A DNA stretch of 64,000 bases from CAVVAL01 sp963740215 (GTDB lineage Bacteria; Actinomycetota; Actinomycetes; Mycobacteriales; Cryptosporangiaceae): positions 682,001 through 746,000 of the forward strand of contig CAVUDJ010000012.1 in the NCBI GenBank assembly GCA_963740215.1, in the 5' to 3' direction. Below, in pieces: positions 43,902 through 52,042 of this stretch. Numbering within the stretch: position 1 is the stretch's first letter; each line of letters starts with the position of its first letter. The translations under genes and the position numbers were made by a program. A model generated the notes under the pieces. That model was not told the DNA's origin. It saw only the letters and a program-made list of their open reading frames with translations, and ran no database searches.

Positions 43902-43923
43902 CGCGAGTGAACGCAGCGTGAAC
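43902..43923 (-). promoter_or_regulatory. PHO box (PhoP direct repeats) upstream of pstS
   Basis: On the minus strand GTTCACGCTGC is followed directly by GTTCACTCGCG: two 11-nt units, each starting GTTCAC, as in streptomycete PhoP boxes. It lies about 90 nt before the pstS start. A third GTTCAC (plus 43973-43978) lies exactly five 11-nt steps upstream. This implies induction at low phosphate. Confidence 0.75.
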
Positions 43924-44063
43924 GGGGCGGGACGGCCAGCCGACGGTTGGACAGACCCGGCATTATCCCCAGGTGAACGCGCTGGCCAAGCGATGTTTCC
44001 GGACTGGAGTACAACCGTGATGCTGCTGTCTCCAGATCGCCTTGCTGGGCCGCAGCATAACGG

Positions 44064-44995
44064 TCAGTTACGGGCGAAAGCGATATCCGTGGCCCAGATC
44101 GCGAACCCGAGCTTCCGGTAGAGCGCCACTGCGCGAGGGTTCGACTCGTCGACGTACAGCATCGCCTGGCTCAGCCCCTGGGCACGCAGGTGCCGCAGGC
44201 CGGCAAGGGTGAGCGCCGGACCGAGTCCGAGGCCCTGTGCGGACGGATCCACACCCAGCACGTACACCTCGCCGATCGGCTCGTGGTGGTGATCATGCTC
44301 CCTGCCCGCCGACCCGTGGATCTTCGTCCAGTGGAAGCCGAGCAGCTGGCCGTCGCGCTCGGCGAGGAGGAAGCCGGCCGGGTCGAACCATGGCTCTGCC
44401 TCACGCAGCTTGATGTCGCGCTCGGTCCATCCGCCCTGGTCAGGGTGGTCGGCGAACGCGCGGTTGTTGACCTCCACCCACGCGGCCTCGTCCTGGCCGA
44501 CGACGAACGGCCGCAGCTCCACGCCGTCCGGGAACTCCGGCGCGGGCACGCGGGGCGTACAGCGGAGCGGCGCATCTGGAACAGCACCCGCGCACGCTCG
44601 AAGCCCAGCGTGCGGGCCAGCGCGGCCGCCGCCGGGTGCTCGCCGTGCGCCCAGAGCCGCAACCGCCCGTCCGGGCTCGCGGCCACCGCGGCCTCCACGA
44701 GCAGGCGCCCCAGCCCGTGGCGGCGGTGGTCCGGGTGGACGGCGAGCTCGGCGCTGGACCCCTCGACGGCGTCGGTCACGTCGACGTGCGCGTACCCGGC
44801 GAGCGCGTCGCCGTCGCGGACGAGCAGGTGCCGCACGTCCGCGTCGCCGCCGTGGCGCAGGTGCAGGACGACGTGTTCGGACAGCGGATACGTGCCGTCG
44901 GCGTCGCCTGCGGCCGACATCAGCGCCAACACCTCCTCGACCTGCGTCGGCGAGAGATGGGAGACGACATCGACCGGGTTGCTCACGCCGGTCAC
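44064..44995 (-). pseudogene. mshD: Mycothiol synthase MshD, frameshifted
   Basis: Acetyl-CoA:Cys-GlcN-Ins acetyltransferase, last step of mycothiol synthesis; two GNAT domains. Domain 1: SHLSPTQVEEVLALMSAAGD, SSAELAVHPDHRRHGLGRLL. Domain 2: PDGVELRPFVVGQDEAAWVE, NNRAFADHPDQGGWT, DPAGFLLAERDGQLLGFHWT, GEVYVLGVDPSAQGLGLGPA and MLYVDESNPRAVALYRKLGF. The link MRRSAVRPA to VPAPEFPDG is broken near 44547 by one missing base. The gene is needed for the main thiol of these bacteria, so an intact gene is expected in the organism. It sits beside pst, as in mycobacteria. Confidence 0.9.
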
Positions 44996-45084
44996 GCTAC
45001 CGGCAGTTCTGACCTGTCATCGGCGGCGGCATAGATCCGGCATAGCCGCGGGCGTCTTAGGGACGTAACCAAGAAAGAGGTGAC

Positions 45085-45606
45085 ATGGACGCAGAGGCGA
45101 ACCAGCAGTTCCAGGAGTTCGTGGCGGCGCGGACCCCGGCGCTGATCCGTCTCGCGTACCTGCTCACGGGGGACCAGCACAGCGCGGAGGACCTGCTTCA
45201 GACCGCCCTGACCAAGACGCTCGTGCGTTGGCGGTCGCTGCGGAACGGCAACCCCGAGGCGTACGTGCGCAAGGTTCTCTACCACGAACAGGTCAGCTGG
45301 TGGCGGCGCGCTTCTCGCCGCCGGGAGACGCCCGTCCACCCGCTGCCTGACACCTCCTCCGCCGATCCGACCGGCGACGTGGACCTACGCCTGCAGATGC
45401 GCGACGCACTGCTGCAGCTCACCGCCAAGCAGCGCGCCGTGCTCGTGCTGCGGTACTTCGAGGACCTGCCCGAATCGCAGGTCGCGGACGTCCTCGGCTG
45501 TTCGGTCGGCACCGTCCGAAGCCAGACCCACCGTGCCGTCGCCCGGCTACGGATCCTCGCGCCGGAACTGGCCCGGCGCGCCGAGATCCAGGAGGTCAGA
45601 ACGTGA
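45085..45606 (+). CDS. SigE-family ECF sigma factor
   Basis: 173 residues. Region 2: FQEFVAARTPALIRLAYLLTGDQHSAEDLLQTALTK with KTLVRWRSLRNGNPEAYVR, region 4: LQLTAKQRAVLVLRYFEDLP, ESQVADVLGCSVGTVRSQTHRAVARLR. This matches the large actinomycete SigE-family (ECF) group. AGAGGTGA precedes the ATG. The next gene overlaps by four bases and encodes a membrane protein that is probably its anti-sigma partner. It diverges from mshD. Confidence 0.93.
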   Translation: MDAEANQQFQEFVAARTPALIRLAYLLTGDQHSAEDLLQTALTKTLVRWRSLRNGNPEAYVRKVLYHEQVSWWRRASRRRETPVHPLPDTSSADPTGDVDLRLQMRDALLQLTAKQRAVLVLRYFEDLPESQVADVLGCSVGTVRSQTHRAVARLRILAPELARRAEIQEVRT

Positions 45607-46184
45607 CCACCCCCATGGAAGACGTGATCAGGGCGGCGCTACGGGACCTCTCCGAGGAGGCCATTCCCTTGAACCTCTCGCACCGCGCGATCCGCGGCGC
45701 CGCCCGCCGCCGGACTTTGTTCGCCGGCGTCGGTGTCGCGGTCCTCGCCGCGATCGGTGTGACTGCGGCGCCGCTGGCCCTCGCCAGCGGCGGCGACAGT
45801 CCGCCGGCGCCGCCGAGTCCGACCTCGCCGCCGAGTCCGACCTCGTCGCCCGTGCCATGCCCGACGGCGCCCGGCCCGGGGCCGACGATGTCGCCCCCAC
45901 CCTGGCCGACCGCGCCGCCATCGCCCGGGCCGACCCTGCCCGTGCCGACGTCATCGCCGCCCGCGCCGACCGCCTCGCCGTCAGCACCTTGGCCGCCGCC
46001 ATCGCCGTCTGCGCCGACCGCGACCCCGTCCGCGCTCCCGCCGACGATGGCGCCGGTGCCCGAGTCGCCGCCGCCGGACGCCGTGCCGGTGCCGGGTCCG
46101 CCGAAGCGCGTGGTGCAGGCGACCACGCCGACCTCGCCGCCGCCGTGGTGCGACCCCAACCAGCCGCCGAAGCCTGGGCGCTGA
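45603..46184 (+). CDS. Putative membrane anti-sigma factor with proline-rich external tail
   Basis: 193 residues. A short cytosolic part (MEDVIRAALRDLSEEAIPLN) resembles the N-terminal region of proteins paired with SigE-family factors. One transmembrane helix (LFAGVGVAVLAAIGVTAAPL) follows, then about 120 residues that are mostly Pro, Ser, Thr and Ala in PSPTSPPSPT-like repeats, and a CDPNQPPKPG end. No recognisable zinc motif is present, so anti-sigma function is inferred from the overlap with the sigma gene and the topology. The tail could span the wall. Confidence 0.7.
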   Translation: MTTPMEDVIRAALRDLSEEAIPLNLSHRAIRGAARRRTLFAGVGVAVLAAIGVTAAPLALASGGDSPPAPPSPTSPPSPTSSPVPCPTAPGPGPTMSPPPWPTAPPSPGPTLPVPTSSPPAPTASPSAPWPPPSPSAPTATPSALPPTMAPVPESPPPDAVPVPGPPKRVVQATTPTSPPPWCDPNQPPKPGR

Positions 46185-46200
46185 CGGCTGCGTGATTTCT

Positions 46201-46248
46201 GCGACCGGTGAGGTCGTGAAGCCAGAGCTTCACGAACTCACCGGTCGC
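46201..46248. terminator. Convergent terminator palindrome
   Basis: GCGACCGGTGAG...GTGAAGC and GCTTCAC...CTCACCGGTCGC form a long hairpin (22-nt arms with a few mismatches, 4-nt loop) between convergent genes. Confidence 0.75.
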
Positions 46249-46264
46249 ACTTGGCGCCAGGGGC

Positions 46265-46974
46265 TCAGACGCGGGTGAGTTCGTTCTCCGGTAGCGCGCG
46301 CGGCGGCGGGGTGACGAACTTGTACCCCACCTGCCGGACGGTGCCGATCAGCGCCTCGTGCTCGCTGCCGAGCTTCGCCCGGAGCCGCCGGACGTGGACG
46401 TCCACCGTGCGCGTGCCGCCGAAGTAGTCGTACCCCCACACCTCGCGGAGCAGCTGGTCACGGGTGAATACCCGGCCTGGATGCTGGGCGAGGAACCGCA
46501 GCAGCTCGAACTCCTTGTACGTCAGGTCGAGCGGGCGGCCCTTGATCTTGGCGCTGTAGGTCTGCGGGTCGATGGTCAACTCGCCGGCACGCACGACCCG
46601 GGCTCGTCGGCGCTGGCGTCGTCGCCGGACTTGCCGGTGGCCAGCCGCAGCCGAGCCTCGATCTCGGCCGGACCGGCGCTGACCAGGAGGATGTCGTCCA
46701 CCCCCCACTCCGCGGTGAGCGCGACCAGGCCACCCTCGCTGAGCACGGCGAACAGGGGCACGGTGAGGCCCGTCGTGCGGAGGAGGCGGCAGGTGCCACG
46801 CGCGCCGACCAGGTCGTTGCGGGCGTCCACCAGGACGACGTCCGGGCTCGGCCCGTTCAGCAGCGACTTGAGGTCACGCGGGGCGATCCGGACCGTGTGC
46901 GCGAGCAGTTCGAGGGAGGGCAGCACCGGACCGGAATCCGGAGCTGCACCGGCGGTCATGAGCAGAATCTCCAC
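46265..46974 (-). pseudogene. glnR: Nitrogen-response regulator GlnR, frameshifted
   Basis: OmpR-family orphan response regulator controlling nitrogen genes. N-terminal receiver-like half: LELLAHTVRIAPRDLKSLLN, PDVVLVDARNDLVGARGTCR, TAEWGVDDILLVSAGPAEIE, ARLRLATGKSGDD. C-terminal winged helix: RAGELTIDPQTYSAKIKGR, PLDLTYKEFELLRFLAQHPG, VWGYDYFGGTRTVDVHVRRL. This matches streptomycete and mycobacterial GlnR. The halves are split near 46595 by one missing base in GAGCCCGGG. GTG start at 46974 with GAGG upstream. Its place between mshD and lmeA supports the call. Confidence 0.9.
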
Positions 46975-47181
46975 GGCAACCTCACCTTCGACGACGCACT
47001 ACAGGTGGGCCGCGCTGCCCATGTCCGCTGGCCAGATCGATCAAGCGGATTGCCAGCGAGGATACAGGCCGTGAACGACTTCAGTCGGTGGAACAGATCA
47101 CAGAACGCTGAGGAAACATGCGCGTAACGTGGCGACGCGGCTGCCCGCGCCGATGGTGGCACGGTCTGGCACGATCGGCCC

Positions 47182-48042
47182 GTGAGTACTGACCGGCTCG
47201 ACGACGACACCGCGTGGATCCCGCGGATGGAACGGCCCTCGGCCGGATCCACGGGCATCGCCGCTGGTGCCGCCGCCGTACTCACGGGCGTCCTGCTGGG
47301 TGCCGCCCAGCTGTCGAGCACGGTGTTCGCGGGCGCGGTGCTGCTGGTCCAGCTGCTGCTCGTGGCCGCGTGGTACCTCGGCGTCCGCTCGCCGGGACGC
47401 GTCGGTGTGACGGTCGTCGCGGTGGCGGCTGCCGTCGCCGCAGTGGGCGTGGCCGCGTTCGCCGACGATGCCACGGTGGCTCCGCTGGCGGCGGTCGTCG
47501 CGGTGGCGTTCGGCGCCACGATCGTCGCCCAGCTCGTACGCGGTGCCGCCCGGCGGCAGGTCACCGAGGCCTTCGGTGCCACCACGACGCTCGTCGTCGC
47601 CGTGGTCGCGCTGGCCAGCACGATCTCGCTACACCGCCAGGCCGGCGGGCCGGGCCTCCTCGCCACCTGCCTGGTCGCTGCCGGTGCCGGCATGGTCGTC
47701 GCCCGGCTCACAGATCTGGTTGCTCCCGGGCCTAACGTCCACTACGCGGTGCCGCGTGGCGTGATCGGCATCGCAGCGGGGAGCGTCGCGGGTCTGATCG
47801 CCGCGGTCGCCGCGGGCATCGTCACCGGCTCGCTCTCGGTGCCGCTGGCGGCGCTGGCGGGTTGTGGCGTGGCGCTCGCCGGGATCCTGGCCGACATCTC
47901 GGTCGGGTTCGCCGGCGCCGGCCGCGCGATGGTCGGCGAGCCGCCGCAGACGTCGCCACTGTGCCCGATGCTCGGCCCGCTGCTCGGGCTGGCGGTCGCC
48001 GCGCCGGCCGGGTACGTGTTCGGCCTTGTCCTGCTCAGCTGA
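47182..48042 (+). CDS. Conserved multi-pass membrane protein, function unknown
   Basis: 286 residues with about eight to nine predicted transmembrane helices (IAAGAAAVLTGVLLGAAQLS, VGVTVVAVAAAVAAVGVAAF and so on) in an Ala/Val-rich sequence. Short conserved-looking loops: LVAPGPNVHYAVPRG and GEPPQTSPLCPMLGPLLG. No catalytic motif is recognisable. It sits between glnR (divergent) and lmeA (same strand, 16 bp after), so a link to envelope lipid metabolism is possible but unproven. Confidence 0.75.
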   Translation: MSTDRLDDDTAWIPRMERPSAGSTGIAAGAAAVLTGVLLGAAQLSSTVFAGAVLLVQLLLVAAWYLGVRSPGRVGVTVVAVAAAVAAVGVAAFADDATVAPLAAVVAVAFGATIVAQLVRGAARRQVTEAFGATTTLVVAVVALASTISLHRQAGGPGLLATCLVAAGAGMVVARLTDLVAPGPNVHYAVPRGVIGIAAGSVAGLIAAVAAGIVTGSLSVPLAALAGCGVALAGILADISVGFAGAGRAMVGEPPQTSPLCPMLGPLLGLAVAAPAGYVFGLVLLS

Positions 48043-48058
48043 TCTCGGAGGTGCGTCG

Positions 48059-48790
48059 GTGACCCGCAAGCGACGGGCTGGATGCCTTGGTGTCCTGATC
48101 GCGCTGCTCGTCCTGTTGCTGATCGCGCTAGTCGTGGTCGACCGGGTCGCTGCCGGCGTCGCCGAACAGCGGTTGGCGGAGGAGGTCGACAAGGCCGCAC
48201 GGGCCGAGAACGCGATCCCCGCCGGCACCACCGCCGAAATCACCGGGTACCCGTTCCTCACGCAGGTGTGGAGCGGCGAGTACGACGGTGGCCGGATCGA
48301 GATGGAGACGGTCCGCACCGAGCAACTCACGATCGCCAACGTCGACATCACGGTGAACGGGCTGACGATCCCGCGCGACATCCTGTTCGGCGCCGAGCCA
48401 CACGACATCACGGCGACAACGCTGCGCGGCGGCGCCACCGTTTCGCTGAAGGAACTCGCCACGAGGATCGGCATCCAGGGACTGGCGATCAACGGCGCCG
48501 GGAACCGCGTCCGGTTCGCCGCCCCGCTGTCGATCGCGGGCTTCACCGCGCAGATCGAGGGTGACGCCGCCGTCAAGCTCGACGGCACCCGGGTCTGGCT
48601 GGACATCGGCGAGGTCAGCGCGGGCGGTGTGCGCGTGCCCGACCAGGCGCTCGACGTGCTGCGGCGCCAGTTCGCCGTCGGCGCCACGATCCCACCGCTG
48701 CCGTATGACCTGCGACTTACGGGCATCCGCGTCGAGGGCAGCACGGTCCGGGTCACGGCCGCCGCGGACAACGTGTCGCTCGTTCGCTGA
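48059..48790 (+). CDS. LmeA family (DUF2993) lipoglycan maturation-type protein
   Basis: 243 residues from the GTG at 48059 (GGAG 8 nt upstream). An N-terminal signal anchor (GCLGVLIALLVLLLIALVVV) precedes the DUF2993 domain: ITGYPFLTQVWSGEYDGGRI, ITVNGLTIPRDILFG, GATVSLKELATRIGI, and a C-terminal LPYDLRLTGIRVEGSTVRVT. In mycobacteria LmeA binds phosphatidylinositol mannosides and is needed for lipomannan maturation; it is encoded next to glnR there too. The exact role outside mycobacteria is not established. Confidence 0.88.
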   Translation: MTRKRRAGCLGVLIALLVLLLIALVVVDRVAAGVAEQRLAEEVDKAARAENAIPAGTTAEITGYPFLTQVWSGEYDGGRIEMETVRTEQLTIANVDITVNGLTIPRDILFGAEPHDITATTLRGGATVSLKELATRIGIQGLAINGAGNRVRFAAPLSIAGFTAQIEGDAAVKLDGTRVWLDIGEVSAGGVRVPDQALDVLRRQFAVGATIPPLPYDLRLTGIRVEGSTVRVTAAADNVSLVR

Positions 48791-48809
48791 AGGGTCTGGC
48801 GAGGTGGGC

Positions 48810-48846
48810 GGGGACACCCGCCGGCGCCCACCAGGCGGGTGTCCCC
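48810..48846. terminator. Terminator between lmeA-like gene and SSI gene
   Basis: Perfect 13-bp stem GGGGACACCCGCC/GGCGGGTGTCCCC with an 11-nt loop, between convergent genes. Confidence 0.85.
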
Positions 48847-48901
48847 TGAGGCCCTGCTGCCGTCCTGCGGGAGCGTGCGGACGGACGCCGGGCCGGCTCA
48901 G

Positions 48902-49303
48902 TTAGAACTCGAAGACGGTTCCCTTGCTGCGAATGAGCATGCAGCGGTTCGAGTACGTCGCGCGGTAGTGCGTGTGCTGGCCGCGCCACACCCCGTTCGC
49001 GGTGATGGTGACCGGACGGTACTCGCGAGTGCAGACACCGTCCTCGCCGGCGAGCGCGATGAAGTCGCCGTCGACCTGGTTGAGCGCGGTGCAGGCACCC
49101 GCGACGTCCGGGTGGTCGCCACCGTTCGGGTTGCAGCGGAGCGTCACCGCCCGCCGGACGGAGTCGGTGTCCTCGCCGTAGCCCAGGCTGAGCACCAGCG
49201 CGGTCGGCGGGTAGAGGCTCGCCTGCGCCGGTTGAGCAGGAACGAAGGTGCCAAGGAGCGCAAGCCCGGCTACTGCGGCGAGCAGCGATCGTTGGTAACG
49301 CAC
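48902..49303 (-). CDS. Secreted SSI-family subtilisin inhibitor
   Basis: 133 residues. Sec signal ending PAQA, then the Streptomyces subtilisin inhibitor pattern: LVLSLGYGEDTDSVRRAVTL, CNPNGGDHPDVAGACTALNQ, VDGDFIALAGEDGVCTREYR, VTITANGVWRGQ and NRCMLIRSKGTVFEF. Four cysteines form the two family disulfides. By alignment with SSI the scissile position follows CT, so P1 is Arg, which predicts inhibition of trypsin-like rather than chymotrypsin-like proteases. GTG start with AAGGGGA upstream. The target may be the subtilase at 10.3 kb or another secreted protease. Confidence 0.9.
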   Translation of the reverse strand: MRYQRSLLAAVAGLALLGTFVPAQPAQASLYPPTALVLSLGYGEDTDSVRRAVTLRCNPNGGDHPDVAGACTALNQVDGDFIALAGEDGVCTREYRPVTITANGVWRGQHTHYRATYSNRCMLIRSKGTVFEF

Positions 49304-49713
49304 AGTGATATCCCCTTCGGGTTTGAGGAAGGATCAGCACGGTTCTTGTGGAGCCGCACCGTTTACGCCGTGTGGGCGGGTGATCACCAGAAGCGACGCT
49401 ATCGGCTGACAACTCATCCGGTCAAATGCCGCTTGCACCGGCAAAAGTGGTTCACATTGCCGACATGTGCGTAGTTCTTTGCGCTGACAACTGGTACTAC
49501 CGGAAGTCTTGCGCCGCACCGTGACGGAGCGTGAAGGGCGGGCTGTATCGATGCTGGCAGTGCTGCGGGCAGGCGCGCGGTGCGGCGACAGGCATCTACG
49601 CACCGTTAACGCCGGTCCACTCGCGGGCGCACCCGCTCCACTGACGAGGCGTAGTCAAGACGTCACAATAGGGCGCACGGAAGCTTCGCCGCGAAGCAGG
49701 CGTTGGCACGTGC
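49304..49713. other. Gene-free region between the SSI and thioredoxin genes
   Basis: 410 bp without a convincing gene. It must hold the SSI promoter (minus) and the thiX promoter (plus). The 49390-49500 part is AT-richer. I see no strong inverted repeat and no known regulatory class. Confidence 0.5.
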
Positions 49714-50133
49714 ATGTGGCGTGTTCTGATCGTGGTCGGTGTGCTCGCGGGAGCCACCGTGTTCGGTCTCTGGTGGCGCGCCCGCTCCGGCCGCATCGCC
49801 GCGCACGCCCCTGAGGCCCCCGAGCGTCGATACTGGGAGAGCCTGGGCTTCGACCCGTCGCAGTCCCAGGTGACGTTGGTGCAGTTCTCCACCGCGTTCT
49901 GCCAGCCGTGCCGGGCCACGAGGGTGATGCTCGGCGAGGTCGCGAAGGCCCGGCCGGGCGTGCGGCACGTCGAGGTGGACGCCGAGTCGCACCTGGACGT
50001 CGTCCGCGCCCTCGATATCCGCCGCACCCCCACGGTCCTCGTTGTCGACGGTGCCGGCAGGATCGTCGGGCGGGCGTCCGGTCAGCCGCGTAAGGCTGAG
50101 GTCGTCGACGCGCTGGCGGTACTAGGCGCTTAG
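49714..50133 (+). CDS. Membrane-anchored thioredoxin-like protein (ThiX type)
   Basis: 139 residues. An N-terminal anchor (VLIVVGVLAGATVFGLWW) is followed by a thioredoxin fold with VQFSTAFCQPCRATRVML (CxxC), VEVDAESHLDVVRALDIR and the cis-Pro motif RRTPTVLVVDG. In mycobacteria the thiX gene precedes cysA2-sseC2, the same order as here. It may reduce persulfides or disulfides for the sulfurtransferase downstream. Confidence 0.88.
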   Translation: MWRVLIVVGVLAGATVFGLWWRARSGRIAAHAPEAPERRYWESLGFDPSQSQVTLVQFSTAFCQPCRATRVMLGEVAKARPGVRHVEVDAESHLDVVRALDIRRTPTVLVVDGAGRIVGRASGQPRKAEVVDALAVLGA

Positions 50134-50148
50134 TGCGTGAGACAGATC

Positions 50149-50163
50149 TCCCGAATAGCGGGA
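50149..50163. promoter_or_regulatory. Inverted repeat upstream of the cysteine leader peptide
   Basis: TCCCGAATAGCGGGA, 5-bp arms and a 5-nt centre, 37 bp before the leader ATG. It is positioned as an operator for the sulfur operon; the regulator is unknown. Confidence 0.4.
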
Positions 50164-50199
50164 TGACCTGGGAGGTCGTCCCTGGTAATCTCTGAGCCC

Positions 50200-50274
50200 A
50201 TGAGCACCCAGCTCACCAAGCGCCGCGCGGTCGACCTGTGCCGCGTAGGCAGCTGCCTGTGTCGCCCGGCCTGA
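50200..50274 (+). CDS. Cysteine-rich leader peptide of the sulfurtransferase operon
   Basis: 24 codons: starts MSTQLTKRRAVDLCRVG and ends SCLCRPA, with three cysteines in the last third. Short actinobacterial upstream ORFs of the form RRAVDLCRV..LC precede sulfur genes and, in mycobacteria, mediate cysteine-responsive attenuation of downstream genes. A stem GCCCGG/CCGGGC spans the stop codon. Ribosome stalling at cysteine codons when cysteine is scarce would change this structure and expression of the genes from 50378 on. The ORF is too short for standard gene calling. Confidence 0.75.
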   Translation: MSTQLTKRRAVDLCRVGSCLCRPA

Positions 50275-50280
50275 CCGGGC
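50264..50280 (+). promoter_or_regulatory. Attenuator-like stem at the leader peptide stop
   Basis: GCCCGG-CCTGA-CCGGGC forms a tight hairpin around the leader TGA, followed by GGCCTTTCG. A stalled ribosome would prevent it from forming. Confidence 0.5.
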
Positions 50281-50377
50281 GGCCTTTCGCGTGCGCTGAC
50301 AGCTCTTTCCAGCTCTGCGCCTCTCGCCGAGCCAGCCGCCCTGACGACGTCGTCATCGATCAGTCAGGAGCACTGTC

Positions 50378-50818
50378 ATGTCCACCTCGGATCCGCCGGT
50401 AGATCCGCGCGGGCCGCGTTTCGCGGCCTGGGTCACCTCTGCGGTACTCGCCACCGTCCTACTCACCAGCAGCAGTTGGCTGCTGCTGGCACAGGCCGTC
50501 GTGTTCGCGCTCGGCGCGTTCGCCGGCCTGCGGTACTCGCCGTACACCGTCCTCTACCGCTCAGCCGTCGCGCCGCGTCTCGCGCCTCCAGGTGAGAAGG
50601 AAGCGGCCGCGCCGCTCCGGTTCGCCCAGGGCGTGGGCTTCGCGTTCGTCGTGGTCGGCACGGCCGGCTACCTCACCGGCGCCGTTGCCCTCGGCGCCGT
50701 CGCGACCGGCCTCGCTCTGTTCGCCGCCTTCCTCAACGCCGCCTTCGGGCTCTGCCTGGGCTGCGAGACCTACCTCCTGTTCCGTCGCCTCACCACCCCT
50801 AAGGGAGCCTCCGTATGA
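50378..50818 (+). CDS. DUF4395 membrane protein
   Basis: 146 residues, four transmembrane helices. The start DPPVDPRGPRFAAWVTSAVL with DPRGPRF is typical of DUF4395, and AFLNAAFGLCLGCETYLLF carries a conserved GLCxGCE motif with two cysteines facing a membrane boundary. DUF4395 genes regularly neighbour rhodanese or thioredoxin genes, suggesting sulfur-compound transport or redox transfer, but function is unproven. AGGAGC precedes the ATG. The 3' end overlaps the sulfurtransferase start (ATGA). Confidence 0.88.
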   Translation: MSTSDPPVDPRGPRFAAWVTSAVLATVLLTSSSWLLLAQAVVFALGAFAGLRYSPYTVLYRSAVAPRLAPPGEKEAAAPLRFAQGVGFAFVVVGTAGYLTGAVALGAVATGLALFAAFLNAAFGLCLGCETYLLFRRLTTPKGASV

Positions 50819-51663
50819 GCCGCGAATCCGCCCTCGTCTCCGCTGACTGGGCCGAGAAGAACCTCGACACCGACAAGGTCGTCTTCGTCGAGGTAGACGA
50901 GGACGTCTCCGCCTACGACACCGGCCACATCCCGGGCGCGGTCCGCGTCGACTGGAAGACCGAGCTGCAGGACCAGGTCCGCCGCGACTTCGTCAACAAG
51001 GAGCAGTTCGAGGCGCTGCTCTCGGCCAAGGGCATCGCCAACGACGACACCGTCGTCCTCTACGGCGGCAACAACAACTGGTTCGCCGCCTACGCCTACT
51101 GGTACTTCACCCTCTACGGCCACGCCGACGTCAAGCTCCTCGACGGTGGCCGCAAGAAGTGGGAGCTCGACGGGCGCCCGCTCACCAAGGACGTCAACGA
51201 GCGCCCGGCCTCCGAGTACACGGCCGGACACGACCAGGACCTCTCGATCCGCGCGTTCCGTGACGAGGCCATCGCCGCGATCGGCGTCAAGAACCTCGTC
51301 GACGTTCGCTCGCCCGACGAGTTCTCCGGCAAGCTGCTGGCGCCTGCGCACCTCCCGCAGGAGCAGTCGCAGCGTCCCGGCCACATCCCCGGCGCCCTCA
51401 ACGTGCCGTGGAGCAAGGCAGCCAACGAGGACGGCACCTTCCGCACCGACGACGAGCTGCGCGTCCTCTACGCCGAGGAAGGGCTCGACGACAGCAAGGA
51501 CACCATCGCGTACTGCCGGATCGGCGAGCGCTCCAGCCACACCTGGTTCGTGCTCAAGGAGATCCTCGGCCACCAGAACGTGAAGAACTACGACGGATCG
51601 TGGACCGAGTACGGCTCGCTCGTCGGCGTGCCGATCGAGCTCGGTAGCGGAAAGGACGCCTGA
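50815..51663 (+). CDS. Thiosulfate sulfurtransferase (two-domain rhodanese, CysA2/SseA type)
   Basis: 282 residues. Domain 1 (residues 1-130) is the inactive rhodanese repeat: SADWAEKNLDTDKVVFVEVD, YDTGHIPGAVRVDW. Domain 2 carries NLVDVRSPDEFSGK and the active-site loop YCRIGERSSHTWFVL with the persulfide cysteine. It transfers sulfane sulfur from thiosulfate to an acceptor. The ATG overlaps the DUF4395 stop, and the DUF1416 gene begins 3 bp after. This is the actinobacterial cysA2-sseC2 pair. Confidence 0.95.
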   Translation: MSRESALVSADWAEKNLDTDKVVFVEVDEDVSAYDTGHIPGAVRVDWKTELQDQVRRDFVNKEQFEALLSAKGIANDDTVVLYGGNNNWFAAYAYWYFTLYGHADVKLLDGGRKKWELDGRPLTKDVNERPASEYTAGHDQDLSIRAFRDEAIAAIGVKNLVDVRSPDEFSGKLLAPAHLPQEQSQRPGHIPGALNVPWSKAANEDGTFRTDDELRVLYAEEGLDDSKDTIAYCRIGERSSHTWFVLKEILGHQNVKNYDGSWTEYGSLVGVPIELGSGKDA

Positions 51664-51666
51664 CCG

Positions 51667-51978
51667 ATGTGCGGTGCCCCCACCCAGGGACAGACGCTGG
51701 AACAACTCGAATCTGAAGGAGTGGACGTGGCCAAGGAAACCGTGATCCAGGGCGTGGTGACGGCGGGCGGCTCGCCCGTGCCGAGCGCGTACGTCCGCCT
51801 GCTGGACGCGTCAGGCGAGTTCACCGCCGAGGTGGTCTCGTCGGCCACCGGCCAGTTCCGCTTCTTCGCCGCCCCCGGCGACTGGACGCTGCGCGCGCTG
51901 TCGACGCAGGGCAACGGCCAGGTCGCGGTCGCGGCCGACCTCGGCATCAACGACACGGAGCTGGTCCTCGCCGGCTGA
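51667..51978 (+). CDS. DUF1416 protein (SseC type)
   Basis: 103 residues. The start MCGAPTQG with its N-terminal cysteine is characteristic, followed by VIQGVVTAGGSPVPSAYVRL and GQFRFFAAPGDWTLRALS, a carboxypeptidase-regulatory-like beta-sandwich. It is nearly always encoded after the thiosulfate sulfurtransferase in actinobacteria; the role in sulfur transfer is assumed from this linkage. A strong terminator follows. Confidence 0.93.
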   Translation: MCGAPTQGQTLEQLESEGVDVAKETVIQGVVTAGGSPVPSAYVRLLDASGEFTAEVVSSATGQFRFFAAPGDWTLRALSTQGNGQVAVAADLGINDTELVLAG

Positions 51979-51992
51979 CGAGTCACACACGG

Positions 51993-52039
51993 CCGTGGGG
52001 GCGGCGCGCACCTGGGAGCGGTGCGCGCCGCCACCACGG
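51993..52039 (+). terminator. Terminator of the sulfurtransferase operon
   Basis: Stem CCGTGG...GGCGGCGCGCACC / GGTGCGCGCCGCC...CCACGG, 14 bp after the DUF1416 stop, 7-nt loop. Confidence 0.85.
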
Positions 52040-52042
52040 TTG

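Noticed and set aside
45603..46184. Treating the proline-rich membrane protein as a spurious frame
   Set aside because: Kept as a gene because it overlaps the sigma gene by four bases and has a clear transmembrane helix, although its tail is low in complexity.
49509..49814. Small plus-strand frame before the thioredoxin gene
   Set aside because: Arg/Ser-rich, no domain, overlaps the thioredoxin start in another frame.
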